Shown: piece after piece, positions 44,201 through 56,790 of the stretch | How positions within the stretch are numbered: the first letter of the stretch is position 1 | How the letters are laid out: every line of letters begins with the position of its first letter | Assembly (NCBI GenBank): GCA_035079385.1 | Contig: JAVHKY010000063.1 | Span: 310,001-374,000 of the forward strand | Source of the DNA: Aspidiotus rigidus | Taxonomy: Eukaryota; Arthropoda; Insecta; Hemiptera; Diaspididae | DNA: 64,000 nucleotides | Direction of reading: 5' to 3' | The notes under the pieces: generated by a model | Seen by the model: the letters and a program-made list of their open reading frames with translations, nothing else | Told to the model about the DNA's origin: nothing | Database searches by the model: none | Position numbers and translations under genes: made by a program

Positions 44201-47200
44201 GGGAGAATTTTCCCAAGAAAGGGAGCCTAATCTACCAAAATTTCTCCCGGCTCATGGAGCGGGTGAGGGAGGTAGTAGAGTCGAGGTGCTTCCTAAAAAC
44301 CCTCCTACAAACTATAGCGTCTAGGTATGTCTAAATGAATCTCATTAACTCTAACCAGATATTTTATGGTCATTAACTCTTTCCTGAAGGCAGTTTTACT
44401 CAATGGAATGTTAGTTGATCTATGGACGAAACTATTGAACGCCGCATATTTGTGAGCGACAGAACAGAATGACGACCCGTGGACTAAAAAATCGGTCGAA
44501 GTATTTCTCCTATAAATCTCGAACTCCAGGACCCCATCTCTCTCGGAGAGAGTTAAGTCCAGAAAGTTTATAGAGGAACCACCAACTTCCAAAGTAAATT
44601 TTATGGAAGGGTACAGACTATTTAGATACGTGAGAAACTCCAAGTAGAGATCTAGGTGATCAGTCCACGTACATAGCACGTCATCTACGCACCTGCGCCA
44701 ATAGAGGATATAATTCAATAAAGGATGGCCAGAGTGAGTATCCGTTAATATGAATAGCCGTAATTTATAGAGGATCCGATTTATTCCACTGTATACTTCA
44801 CTTATACTAAGTTATAAAATAATTATTAAACATTATTCAAGCACTAAGCTTTATATATTTTTGTGCTAGACCTAAAATGAAGGCTAAATTTTCTATACCA
44901 GTCGAGTATAGAATAGATATTTCGATACAATTGAGATTGATAAATGTTCACTTTGTATTTCTTTGCAAATGCCCGAAGATATATACATGATTCGATGTTT
45001 TTCCTTGAAGTGAAAAAATTTACCTGAACAACGCTATTTTCATCTTTCTTAAAGCTTGTACATTCTATTTTTTGGCCGTTATTTCCCACATCAGAAATTC
45101 TAGTCCTCCAAAAAGAAAACCCAAGATGTGTGAGATATACAGTCCAGAAGAAGAAGAAACGGAAGCATACAGTCGGATGGAATTCAGAATACTTTTGACA
45201 TCCGTCCATAAACAAATATCAGAAGAGTTCATTGTTGAATTCAAGTATGTATTGTGTTTACCGTATCTGTTGTCATGGAATTATTCGAGCCGGACAGCGC
45301 TAGCGTCGCGCTGCATTTCCACCGAGCAAGGGGAGATTGAAAACGGGAACTAAACTATGGTGGTATACGGGAGGAAGATTAAACAGATTTGGCTTCCCGA
45401 CATCCAGTAAAATATGTTCCTAAACACAAATTCTACAAATTGAATGAGATGACAAAATCTTCAATTCCGCATCGTTCAAAATTTATTCCAAATTTTTCAC
45501 TTCTCCCATATACGGCCATAGTTTAGCTCCAGTTTCAAATTCAGCAAAAATACCATTACTGGGTGTTGAGTGAGTTGTGGATGGCGCCCCGGCCCGACTT
45601 ATAATTTAATACACTACAAAGAGTTCAATACGAATGGATTACAAAAATAAGGAAAATTTTTCCATTCAAAAACGTTATGTGCCCCCCCGCAGAAAAAACT
45701 TTCTCTGGCCATCACGCTTTCTGGCTCTCTGAAATCTTACGTGGAAAAAAATGTCAGTATAAAAGTAACTGATAAGAGCAAAGCCACTTTATACGGTTTT
45801 CTTTCTTACACATACGTATTATGATGATTTTACTTCATACGTTTTGCAGCAATAATTATTACAGCAAATTTTCCTCTCATCGGTATTGTGCTTGCTATTT
45901 TCTTTTTCGTAGTTAGAAACATTGAAACATACGTTACTTGCCGTTAGCGGTTATTGCTTGATATTTCTACGTAACTATATGATACAGAACTATCTAAAGT
46001 CCAAGTCTGTTCAACAGTGACGATTAAATTTCAGAAGAAAGTATTTCAATATATACTTTATGGATTAAAAATTTTTCTAACGAGGGCGATTGAGATCTCT
46101 TTTCGATCTCATGATTCAGCAGTGCTCGTGTCTTTTTCATCTTCAGAACCAAATATGCTGGCGCACAAATCGTCCAAAAGTCTTAAGATCAGAGGTGTGA
46201 GGGCGATTCATGAAGCCATCGATGCCTCGAAGTCTTGCATGACGAAGAACGACAAAAAGAAGTGAATTAAGTATGTCCTAGCTTAATCGTAATTTTTCTT
46301 TTCGAATTGTTAATGTAGACGATGAGTATACTTCTTCGCATTTCCAGAGCGACCGCGACAATCGGTCGTCTACACGTGTACGTCGTCCTTCGTGACGAGA
46401 TTATTATGGAAAATACTTTCCTATTTAAATCGCAATATAATTATTATTTTAGAATTCGACAACGAATCACGTGGGATGGCGAATATCGAGTGATACAGTT
46501 ATAAGCTAGTCAGCGAATAAGCGAGCGTGAAAATAATTGCGTTCCCACGCGAACGAAAGAATGCGTCCGAATAAATTCTGCCACGAAAAATACGCTCATT
46601 ACAATTTACAAGCGGTGTTCCACTACCACAATCACACAACACTCGTAGACAACGACAACGCGTAATTTGTCGAAATTATGAATTTTTATCGCAGAAATTT
46701 TTGCATCTCCGACAGTACCTCGTCAGCGAATACTACAAATACATATCACGTGTTCGTCACCTTGACTGTGAGAACGACGGGTGTTCTGAGTATCCGGAAA
46801 TTTTTGGGGAGAGAAACGAACGAGAGCCAGCACGAGAGAATCGTTAAAAATAGTCGAAAGTTTTCTAATTATATTCGGTGTCGACGAAAATGAAAAATTC
46901 GTACTAAAATTAACACGTCCACCGTCGTGCGGCTAAACGTGGACATTCTTCGACTCCTAATTGCGGAGCCCACGCAACTCTTCCGCGTTCTATTCTTGGC
47001 TCGTGCACATACCGTAGACGGTCATTGCGTACTGCTGCTGCTGCTGCAATGTCGACGAGCTCTTCACTCATCTGGTTATTTACCAAGAAGAAAGCGTGTT
47101 AAATAAATACCGCGTCGTGGAGTGCGTACGTTATCATCATCAACTTCCTTACTATTTGTCAGGCGCCAAAACGCAAAGAAACTTTTCTTCTCGACACTTT

Positions 47201-50200
47201 TTCCTTTTCTTTTTGAAAGTGTGCCGAGGCTTCTCATTTCGTTGTCTTTACTTCACGTTTCTCTTATCTTTCCCGACTGAATAAAAAACGGTCATGGCGA
47301 TACGTTGGCGACTAGACTGATAGAATTTAGAGATACAGAAAAGAGTTTGAAAAAATTATATACTTACTTCTTGTGAGTGGAGAGAGGGGGAGGAAGACGT
47401 AGATGCGTTTAGTTCTGCTGAAGAATTGAAGGCTTAGTTTTTGATGGGATAAGCCTGTTTAAATCTACTTAACTAGTGCAGTATATATGGAGCAGAAGCG
47501 CGAGACGTAATAACGGGGAGGGGCGTCACACCTCTAGCCGGTCCGCGGAATAGCAAAATCGACGAATTCACAAGTGAAATTAAAGCTGAACATCAGCTGG
47601 TAAATTTAGGCGTTTCTTCTCAGTCAGAGTTTCAACAGCTTCACCCCCTTCCCTCTTCCTACTGACCGAGATAACCTCGCTATGCTTCTGATATTCGAAA
47701 CAGTAGTCGTGAGTCATCTGTAAATTAGAAATTGTAATCATTGTACATACCCTATAAGTTATATCAGATGCGTGACCATGCTGAGGTTGTTAGTTTCAGG
47801 AATTTGAGTAAAGTCTATTCCGAGTGTTTGGTCGAGTGAATTGCCTTGAAAATGTGACGACTCGTACATGGGAAGGTCACATACTTGACTTATTTGGGAG
47901 ATGCATTAGTTGCAGGGGGGAAGTGAAAGTGAGAATATAGAAAAATATAATACTATCTGAATTTGTTATCGGTATCGAAAATGCCAGAACGTTACCTGAC
48001 ACAATTTGTCTTAAAAAGTGTTGAGGCTTTGAAAGTAACTTCCCCTCTTTACTAATATTTAGGCACGCAGGATCGAATGGTCTCGAGCACCAGCTGGAAG
48101 AAAAAGGGTTGATTGATAACTAGTAAACCTATTATCGCCTGTTTTAAAATAATGAGACACTATGGTTCAGCCGCCAAAGCTCTGTACTGTGCAGTGTTAT
48201 TAAAACTGAAGTTTTGTATTACACCTACGGTGCAATAAAATTATACTTATTTCCAAGGCGTTGGTCTTGAGTAGTTTGACGTGAAAGGTCCACGTTAATT
48301 TTGGATCCAATAGAAGTCTAAATCCGGTTTCCAAATTACAAACTGCATTGCGGAAAACAAAAAGAGAATTTCATTGGTTTTTCTGGAGACGAAACGGGAG
48401 CATATATTCTGATAATCATAATATTATGTTGTTGAGTAGTTTTTTTGTCGTACTCGAGCCATCGCGTTCAGTCAGGCAAACATGTTATAAGAACCAAATG
48501 TTCTAGCAACGCGTTGACTTTTTCGTTTGGCTTAGCTTCGACGGACATTTCAAGCGAAAATAATATTCGATTGACCGCAGTCAGAATTGCGAGCTTATTA
48601 ACCACTCTTTTTCGTATCCGTTGAGAGGACAGAATATTATTATTAATCCAAAAAGTTTAGTTCGAGAAACCTCGAAACTTTCTCGAAAGTTATTCGTCGT
48701 GTTTCCGTTTATTCGAACTGTACTGACTGAAAATGAAGAGGAAAGGTGTGAAGACGGTTTATTCCGTCAAAAAACAGATACCGTGTTTTCAAAAAATTCT
48801 GATATATTTTACTTAGTTTGACTGAAAGTTTCATTTTTGCTGTAAATTGTTTAATAAGAATGCGAATAGCCGTAGACGATAGCATTTCAATCCTAAAAAT
48901 ATTGATGTTATAACACTTCTCGGGGCCGTTATCAAATTTCTCAAAGTTCAATTTTCGAGCGCTTCGATCAAGAATGGTTTGAAGAAACAAAAAGATGAGA
49001 AGAGGTTTCTTTTTCAACGTTTTGATTGTATCACTTTTATGTGTTTCCGAATAACAATCGGATTTGACATAACATAACTCTTTGAAGAGTCAACAGCATC
49101 CACCTGTTGGTAAACAGGTGGTGCAGCGTTTGCGTGTGGCAGAGTTTTGCTGTCAAACGTTACGTACTTTTTACGAAATTCAATGTAATCACGTTTGCAC
49201 GAAGAAGACGAATAACTAATTTCTAAAATTAGTATTCAACTTGTTAGATGTTCACGGACAAAAAACAAGGAAATATAATGTGTAATATGGTACGTGTGCG
49301 CGAACGAAATTACCGAGGGCTGATGAGACTAGAATATGTGCACGCGACTTTCACTTGCATGTATGGCTCACCTTTCGTCGGATCCTCTCTTTCAATTTAC
49401 TTAACAAATTAGTATTTTTAATACCGTTTTAACGTGCGCACTTACTGCCGTATACATTGTGTATCTAAATTAGGACATGTGCTATGCAGACGCTTTCTAA
49501 AGCCCTTCTGCTGTAGTGAACCGGAAATCGAAAAGAATGTTATGACGTTGGTATGTATTTCATCCCTATTGTTTTTCAATTCTCATCCAGAAATGGTACA
49601 ATGCGAAACGACTTAGTTAGCCGGACTCAAAGGAGCGAGAGGCGCGAGTGCCTATTCTAACCAGCGCGTACGCATGATGTCAAAAAAAGTGTCGAATAAT
49701 TCAGTTTATTTGCCAAAAATTAGGTTTCCGCTCGAGATATCAGTTTTTCGTTCAATATAACGTTTGCCAAACGGTACCTACATACGCATATAATATTGCT
49801 GAACGGTACGAACCAATTCAAAATAAGGAGTACATAGCACGATTTCCTGGTAGAAATTTGATTACTACGTACGTTGGATTTCAATTTCCGCGTAAACACC
49901 GCCGTGTTGTCGCGCGCGTGTTCTCCTGCAATACTGACGAGCTCTTATATCCAAATAAAGAAATGATGTGTCAGCTGTGCTCATGTGCTCGAGTTTGTTT
50001 TTGGGGGCGCCTTAAATACTCCATAATTCACATTTTACGCCCTTTACGTTGTGTAACGGTATCTTTGGTTATTTTTATTGTATATTGGTTCACATCTGTC
50101 TATAGGTACATACTGCGGGGTTGAACTTTTACGGTTACACATACTATCACACCTATATAACGAAAGCCACAGGGTAGTTGAACTCTACAACAGGCGAGAA

Positions 50201-53200
50201 AATGATAGTGCCACTATGGGCGCGCGAGGGAGAATATTGAAACTATGTGATTCGTGACAACTGTTGTTGGAAGCCTTGCGATCCAAGTTTTTATCAGTAT
50301 ACACCTATATACACGAACGACTTGCGGTAGACGATGAAGAGAAGTAGAAAAAAATTATTGCAGATGGCTGCGGGCATAGTTGATATCATTTCCAGCCCGA
50401 GTTTATGCTGTACATACTAGGGACCATTACCAAAACCAAAAAACTAAATTTATAAATAAATGAAAAGGACAAGAAGAAATAGCAGTAGTAGTAGTAGTAG
50501 TACGAAAGAAGGGTCCAACAGCCCGACGACACGCGAATCCAATATATTGCGCGCTGTTATCGCTTATATATACTTCAACGCATCATCTGCTTTTTCCCAC
50601 ATGTGGGTCCATTTCACCCCTATTAAAGCCAATGTACAGCTGTGAACGGAGCTTTAGATTGTGCGTTCAATCGTCCGCTTCACTATAAAAGTGTGTCTTA
50701 TTAATGTTTACCTACATTATTATCGATTTTCAGAAAATTTTTCGTTTTTTTTGTCTCCCTCCTCTTTTTCCTTACAATAACAATTGATATGCTGTTTTTT
50801 ATCCAACAGATGACGAGTATGTGGAAAATTTCTCACACGTGTTCTTCCTAGTTAAGACTTCCATACTCTTGACATATACGCTCGCATAAAATATATAATA
50901 TTCTAAAATTCAATTTCCCGAGTATATCTTCTCTCGGCAAAAGAAACTATGTTTGCTAACATATTGAAAGAAAACTCGATGTTTCATCGCGCGAAGGATT
51001 CCTTGGATAAAAATCTAAAAATTATGACTCATTTTACTTTTTAATATTATGCTGAAGGATTACGAAAACTAAAAAACAAAATTTAATTTGTTTCTATGAT
51101 AATATTATAGGTACTCTATTATTTCGAGGTGTTAATCAACTTTTACTTTTTCCAACGAGCAAAAATTTGGTAGTTTAAATATGTAATTATCAAGTTTGGA
51201 GGTTTTGCCTCTGCCCATTGATGACTGTTTAGTAAAATCCAGTTATTTTGACCGTGGGCAGGAAGAAACAATCGGAAACAATATTGACTTCCGAGCGATA
51301 TTGATGATGGCAAGTTGGAAATTCGCCATGAGGCACTCGAGTATAGCATTAAATTCAAGATAAAATTTTATTGTGAAACTTGTATGACTCATTCTTTGAT
51401 TTGTAAAATAGTATGATAATGATATGAAAAATTTACCGGTGAGTACTCAGCCAGAATTCCAAACACCGAGTCTCTCCTTCACAGGTATCTAAGCTAACCA
51501 TTTTCCAAATCCATCTGACGACGTCATGAACTGGGGAGAGACCGTCTCTTTTCCGCTATACAGCTCGAAACTAAGTCTTTTTCCCCGCATGGGATTCGAA
51601 TTTTTATTTTTCTCACGTCATTCCATAATAGAAGATTTGACCGTTGTATTATTTTTCGTCTAAGAGATAGCGGTATATTTTTGAGAGTAGTCTGCATTGT
51701 GCCTTTTTTACTCGTACGACGAAATTAACCGCTTCTTGTCTAGTTTTCCAACTTTTGAAAAATTGAGGGTGAGCAATTCTGACCCCTCGAGCTATACGGG
51801 ATTTGTCTGCGTTTCAGATCGTTTCATAATGCTTGATGAGTATAGATGAATGCCTACATTATAACTCTTAGTATTAATTTTCATCTGAATCAATTCAAAT
51901 AAATCATTTGCACACGTTTGATAGAGAAATAAACGACATCACGAGTATTTTAATTAAACTTGATTTGAATTTCCAATTCTCCTTTCAATTCCTTTACTTG
52001 TAAATTTTATTCATTTAAACGACGTGTAGTAGTATATATGTAATTTGCTCTTTCCTTTAACATACCAACTTTTCAGATCTTAAATTTTACGAAGAATTTA
52101 TTTCAAATTTGTCGTCAACGTAGAAATCAAAACAGGTGGAGCTTGGGTAAACATTTGAATTACGATACCACGTTGTGAAAACAAGAACACTTCAAAAGGA
52201 TAGGCTCTAATTTTTTACTCAATTTTTTTCTTTTTATCTGGATTCCTTACGAATTTTCAGCTTGATTATTTAAAGATGTTTTTTCACGAGAAAAATGAAA
52301 ATAGCAAGATTATTTACACTACGGTTCACTTACTTCGTGTACAATTTTTTTTCGCCATTTCCATTCTATATTTTCCTTTCTTTTTTCTTGTTATGCTTAC
52401 ATATAGTACGTTGGCAAGATTTTTATACATATATAATATATATTTTTTCTTCCTTCCTTCCTTTTAGCTGCATGTAGATGATAATTTTATGTAGATAGGT
52501 TTCGCGCGTGAATAGTTTCTTATCCAGTCAAAAAAGAAAAATTAACAAATTAAATCGAAGTTCAGTGAACATCAACGCGATGGATTTTTTTTATTTTCGG
52601 CTTCATCGCAATAATTATTGAAAACAGTTATAGTCGTCTCGTTTTACACAGGTTCTTTCGCACGTACTCAAAAGGTGTGTAAAAAATGTTCCCTTGTTTT
52701 TTTCTATGTACCAACGTCGTATTAGGAACTGCGGTATAATTGCGTCGCGATGCGTCAACTAATTAATGTACGTGCACGAGAAATATGAGAACTTATAGTA
52801 TTAGTGTAATTTGTGGTGTACATGTACAGGTAGATATCAAGTTCGGGCACCTTATTTTCTGTTCACATATTCGTGAGACTGTGCGCGGAATTGAATTATA
52901 TTGCACACAAGTCGAAATAGACAAAATATAAATTGACTCGTACATGGGTTAATCGAAAGCACGATGACTGGGTTCTCGCGCAAGAGTCAATTTGCTAACT
53001 CTGACACCAGCCGGGTTACTTTTGATAATGACACACTAAGTAAAACTTTTCCTTCCCATTAATCCTTAATTTCGTTTGCAACCGTGAAGACAAAATAACA
53101 ACGTTGAGGTAGACTCGAACGGTAATCAAAATAAGTTATTTCATTTTCGCAAGTACTATAAGACGTGTTATTTATTTCTTTGTTGCAGTTATCATCAAAA

Positions 53201-55999
53201 GCGAATCCTTGTCAGATCGTGATGCTGGATTCTGTTCGGGAGAAGAAACCGATCTGGACACCGAGTACCATTCACCGACCGACACCCACCACAGTCATGA
53301 CAGTGCCATGGATACAAAAGACTTCGTCATGGATACCTTTTCTCAAACAACTAATAAACGGAAAGCAATGGACGATGAGGACGCTCCAGAGAGTAAAACC
53401 ATCAAACTGGAAATTTGTTCTGACCGAATAGCAAGTCCGTGTTCGGTTGGCAGCAGCGGCTCCGTCTTACCTTACATCAAGAAAGAAAAACCATGCAGCC
53501 CGTTTAGGCCATGGAGTATAGAGCGACCGTCCAGTTGCGATTTCTCTCCCATACCGTCCGGATACGTACTGCCTTATTCAAATTGCTCCCCGTGCATGCA
53601 AGAAGAACCATTGGCGTTGGTCGTGGAAAAGAAAAAACCTCGTGAAGAGCTCAGTGTATCTTGTCGATTGAGTGATTGTAGCAGTCTAGAATCGGTGACC
53701 GCCGACGAACGAGAGCAAGATTTTTCCGTTAGATTACGACCGCAAGAAGTAGTGCGAATACCGCTGGATATCAACGAGAAGTGTAAAGTTAGTCGCAACA
53801 CGCAATCGTCGTTACTCAGTCATGAAGAATCTAACAAAAAAAGGTAAATTCGGTAGCATACATATTACCCAATACAAGTTATCATTCCACCACGTTATTA
53901 AAATAGGTGATAGAAGATCGTAAATAATGCCAGGTTCTTTAATTCGGGCCATCTTGAAGAAAAGATTAAGACGTAGCAAAAATACCGTTTTATCTTCCAC
54001 TTTCAACTATAGGTAGAGGGAGCGAAAAAGAGAAAGAAAGTTTCGACTTTCATTGTAGGTGCGTTTTGAAAGGAAATTATTTGTGATGGAAGGCCAAAAT
54101 TTTAAATGATGAACAGTATGACGCCATTTTGAAATATCTGCTGATCCAAGCATTCGCCAACTGACATAACTTTTATCGGAGGTAGGGAGTGATCTAATCT
54201 TATCCGTATGAGCAAGATGTCACTGTTTTTCTGGTTTCCATAAGGTCCGATAAAAAAAAATTCATTCAGCTTATTAAGATGATCAAATACTTTTCTAAAG
54301 ATCGGATGAGATGGCAAATTACAACACTCTGCGGAAACAACAAGTCTGAGATTTTGGCTTTATAGTTTAACAAGACGTTCCTAAAGAGCGTTTGATTCCA
54401 TAAGTTTTTCTTCGTTTTATTTATTTACTTAACAGACTCTTATTAGAATAGATCACTCATAATTAAATACAGAATAAATGAATGTAAAATCCGTTTAACG
54501 ATTTGCCCACTCTTTCTTTTCCTTCGATTCCATAGTCTCGTGAGTGTAGAGATAAACCGGTGGTATTGAGAGTAAAATACATGATTTAGAATTGATATTT
54601 TTCTGATAGAAATTTGGAAAAAAAAAAAAAAAAAAAACAGAAAAAACGAAAACAAAACAAGAAAAAAACAATAGATTTGACACTTATCTTGAAAATGACT
54701 CGTACACAGTTGTAGATTACAAAATTTCCATATCTCCAGAATAATCAGTGAATTTGAAAGAGAACTGATGAAGTCATCAAATTGTTTTTTCGGTTCACAT
54801 GAATAAAAACGCGTTCCTTCAGTGCTTGTTGTAGGACGCGAAGACGCGTTTTTTTAACTTTAGAGCTCAAAGAGTTGGGTTGCGCGCATGCGCGTATTCT
54901 GTATGCGCCGAACATTTTGGCGATCGCGGACGAAAATGATCTTTTAATAATTTTAAATACAACACTCGAATTTTTCCTTGTGTTCATCAATTGTAAGAAA
55001 ATTACAATTTTGTTTTCCATCAAGAATGTTATGATACTCTAATAAAAAAGTGAAAATTCTAATTATAGATCATCTCGCTTTTGCGTGTTTATTCATGTGA
55101 ACCGAAAAATAGCGTACGCCACACGTGAACGGAGGAAAGCGATACAGTCGCGCTGCATGGCGGCCCTCGCCGCGGCTCGGGTCACCAAAGCGCTCGTATA
55201 GAAATCGCTCTCCTCCATCCCTTATAGCGTAATATACTATTTCGGCTTTACTGTTGAATACTAGTAAAATTGATTTATGCACTTTTTGGTTGATGACGTA
55301 AATGATAGAATTGAAAACTCATGATAGAATTCTAAAAGTGCACCCAGAAAATTCGTTTGAGAGAGGACCAATTAGAAAAGTAACTAATCAAGCAAAAAAT
55401 CATGACGTAATCACGTCCGTACATCGTCCAGATGTAAAACTCTATTTTTTGATGAGATAAGCAAAATGATCTGGGGAGCGGGGGATAAATGAAATTCATC
55501 ATTGTACTTTTCTTGCGAGTTAATTTTCTAGACCAATTCCACAACAGATGAGCGTTTTTTTCGATGTTACAGATGTGGTAATTCACTCTCAGTCATTGTT
55601 AGTCCTGAAGGCAACTCTAGTCAATGTGGCGAAGGCAGCAGTAGTAGCAGCCGTGGCAATATCTTGGCAAGCGGTGGCTCGAGCTCGCAGCAGCGCAACT
55701 ACAAGAATATGACCCGAGAACGACGGATCGAGGCAAATGCCCGCGAGAGAACGCGTGTGCACACGATCAGCGCGGCTTTTGAGACGCTTCGAAACTGCAT
55801 TCCGGCGTACGCGAATAATCAAAAACTTTCAAAACTGTCCGTTTTAAGGGTAGCTTGTTCCTACATAATGACGTTGTCGCGAATAGCCGGCCACGATTAC
55901 AGCATTGATCAAAGCGCTCCAACTCTAGCCGAGTGCGTCGATAATGTATGCAGCACCATTCAGATGGAGGGAAAGACACGTAAAAAGAAAGATGATTAG
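33045..55999 (+). CDS. bHLH transcription factor, Net/ATOH8 family, three coding exons
   Basis: Joining 33045-33108, 53189-53843 and 55573-55999 gives 1146 nt, 381 residues plus TAG, with every splice border GT/AG and phase-matched. Residues 288-344 form the bHLH: basic ERRIEANARERTRVHTI, helix 1 SAAFETLRN, loop IPAYANNQ, helix 2 KLSKLSVLRVACSYIMTLSR. The loop, helix 2 and tail (DYS, LAECVDNV, KTRKKK) are those of Net in insects and ATOH8 in vertebrates, nuclear E-box-type DNA-binding regulators; Drosophila net acts in wing vein patterning. The N-terminal 240 residues are acidic and Ser/Pro-rich with the segment SPFRPW and no known domain. A Ser/Gly-rich linker precedes the bHLH. The start ATG lies in CAAAATG with no longer frame upstream. 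Intron 1 (20 kb) is full of repeats; intron 2 is 1.7 kb. Confidence 0.9.
33933..33949. repeat. Short interstitial CCTAA-type repeat
   Basis: CTAACCTAACCTAACCC contains about three units of the common insect telomere repeat (TTAGG)n. It is too short to mean more than chance or a relic. Confidence 0.4.
35010..35048. repeat. (ATT)n microsatellite
   Basis: About 13 perfect ATT units, followed by imperfect ones to about 35060. The Leu- and Asn-rich frames across it are artefacts. Confidence 0.97.
35186..35213 (+). repeat. Poly(A) tract, 28 bp
   Basis: An uninterrupted A run that could mark the tail of an old retroposed insertion on the + strand. No coding relic was recognised just upstream. Confidence 0.9.
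36840..38400 (+). repeat. Degenerate repeat array rich in TACTAGG
   Basis: Two motifs alternate. One is CCTAATTCCGAAATTTGCGT with CCGCACGTCC, near 36879, 36958, 37153 and 37450, with a worn copy near 37685. The other is ATACTAGGCTT/TACTAGCTTCATACTAGG, dozens of times up to about 38380. GTTGACATGTTTCATGTCTT occurs at 36841 and again at about 37413, 572 bp apart, marking a larger unit. A related unit lies at 43210-43515. Probably a decayed satellite or minisatellite. Confidence 0.8.
37909..38154. mobile_element. TA-flanked MITE inside the TACTAGG array
   Basis: A 246-bp insert with inverted ends of about 32 bp starting TGGACCCTAAYAAGCAAAAC and continuing through CGACCAAGCGAC. TA is at 37907-37908 and 38155-38156. 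No coding capacity is expected; the 117-codon frame at 37908-38261 spans it but is not transposase-like. Tc1/mariner-type by duplication. Confidence 0.8.
43210..43514 (+). repeat. Second copy of the TACTAGG-rich repeat
   Basis: Has the diagnostic AGAAATTTGCG block near 43230, ATGACCTT near 43270 and then TATACTAGG-type motifs to about 43490. It ends with GAAAGCTAGTAGC, which also occurs near 37890 in the main array. A PLE starts right after it. Confidence 0.7.
43515..44752 (-). mobile_element. 5'-truncated Penelope-like element, RT end plus GIY-YIG
   Basis: Minus strand. It enters the protein at the RT active site (YILYWRRCVDDV, VDD type, near 44700) and continues FLTYLNSLYPSIKFTLEVGG, SINFLDLTL and STDFLVHGSSFC to about 44306. 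After a frame break comes MGKFSLRLERAL with SGVYRLQCKDCKGVYIGETG and VAEHKKA (43986-44216), then a tail in broken frames (GDSAFADHLITSGHTFQ, KNTSGVIVLNRHIPDEGLIELV) to a stop at about 43770. In-frame stops and frameshifts make it inactive. The 3' part at 43515-43769 contains CTGAAGATGATTATTCA and GAGAAAGC, a worn hammerhead-like layout. It belongs to a different PLE family from the copy at 26854. Confidence 0.9.
45336..45540. repeat. Inverted repeat with 40-bp arms
   Basis: Arms at 45336-45377 and 45500-45540 share GAACTAAACTATGG / CCATAGTTTAGCTCC and GTATACGGGAGGAAG / CTTCTCCCATATAC, imperfectly, around a 122-nt spacer. It could be a worn MITE or a foldback RNA template. No duplication is visible. 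Confidence 0.5.
53189..53843 (+). CDS. net/ATOH8-like gene, coding exon 2
   Basis: Follows the acceptor TTTGTTGCAG and ends at AAAAG then GTAAAT in phase 2. It encodes residues 22-240, starting VIIKSESLSDRDAG, then a Thr/His-rich acidic part, KKEKPCSPFRPWSIERP near the middle and QEVVRIPLDI near the end. No structured domain is evident; it is probably the regulatory, mostly disordered part of the factor. Confidence 0.88.
53844..55572 (+). other. Intron 2 of the net/ATOH8-like gene (1.7 kb)
   Basis: Bounded by GTAAAT and TTACAG. Contains an A19 run near 54618-54637 and copy 2 of a dispersed repeat (55098-55194). No gene seen; the minus-strand frames at 54443-55023 are T-rich artefacts or unsupported. 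Confidence 0.75.
55098..55194 (-). repeat. Dispersed repeat, copy 2
   Basis: Reverse-complement relative of 13301-13395, sharing GCGCTTTGG, CGAGGGCCGCCATGCAG and TTTTTCGGT blocks in the same order. It lies in intron 2 of the net/ATOH8-like gene. Confidence 0.65.
55573..55999 (+). CDS. net/ATOH8-like gene, coding exon 3 with the bHLH
   Basis: The acceptor is GATGTTACAG; the first base completes AG|A (Arg240). Then RCGNSLSVIVSPEGN, a Ser-rich linker, the whole bHLH domain and the conserved tail ending KKKDD and TAG. The bHLH residues that contact DNA (Asn-x-x-Glu-Arg-x-Arg pattern, NARERTR) are intact. Confidence 0.95.
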
Positions 56000-56790
56000 T
56001 TTAAGAGTATCAATAAGAATGTGACTGGTTTTTCATTTTTTTCTTCTTCTTCTATCCTTTACCCCTTTATCCCCAATTTTTTTGAATTTAGTTTCCATAA
56101 TAGTGCTGTGATCCATTTTTTTTTTCTCTTTCTATTAAGGTGTAGTGCACTAGTGTTATTTTATTTCTATAGCACTTTATTAAGGTCATCTTTTTATGGA
56201 GAGAGGGAAAAAACACAATTCTCAAGAGATCGTGTTTGATACCAAATCACTAAGACTTCACTGTTCCACGTAATATGAAAAAGGAATGCGGAGTCTTTTT
56301 TTGTCATTGGACCATTCATGTCGGTATACTAATAATACGAAATAATTTTTGGAAATGAAAATTTCCAAAAAACCCTTTACGACAGGATTGTATTGTACAA
56401 TGGACGAATATTTTCACATTTTCTTCCTTTTATTTTTTCCTGCATTGCCTTGTAACGCGTTTGTATTGATTTTTACACGTCTGTGATTCCTGTAATTTTT
56501 TTCTCTCTTTCTCTCTCTCCCGATAAAAAAATATAAAGACCGACATTTTTCATGTTTCATTTCATCTTTTCATAAATTTGTCTGCAAACAATAAATTATT
56601 TCGTCATTTTTGTAAATATCGTCGATCGTTTGGGCATAATATTATTTTTGTTGACTCGTTTCTTTTCTTTTCTTTCTTTTTTTTTTTAATCTATTTTTTC
56701 CCCTTTATTTTTTGATGTATGAGTATTGTAGTTGCCCGATTTGATTTTTGATTCGTGTTTCCAAATAAAATGAGTAATTTTTCAACCCTT
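56000..56790 (+). other. Likely 3' untranslated region of the net/ATOH8-like gene
   Basis: T-rich non-coding sequence directly after the stop. AATAAA hexamers at 56590-56595 and 56764-56769 are candidate polyadenylation signals; the second is followed by a T-rich stretch. No other feature seen. Confidence 0.5.

Larger units (their letters stand above)
33109..53188 (+). other. Intron 1 of the net/ATOH8-like gene (20 kb)
   Basis: Begins GTAAAT and ends TTGTTGCAG. Apart from the repeats listed separately (33933-33949, 35010-35048, 35186-35213, 36840-38400, 37909-38154, 43210-44752, 45336-45540), I see no gene in it. Short frames at 45072-45353, 46017-46893, 47096-47284 and 49858-50124 lack known domains. 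CpG-rich patches lie near 39880-40100 and 46300-47100 and could be regulatory. A (AGT)n run is near 50490. Confidence 0.75.
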
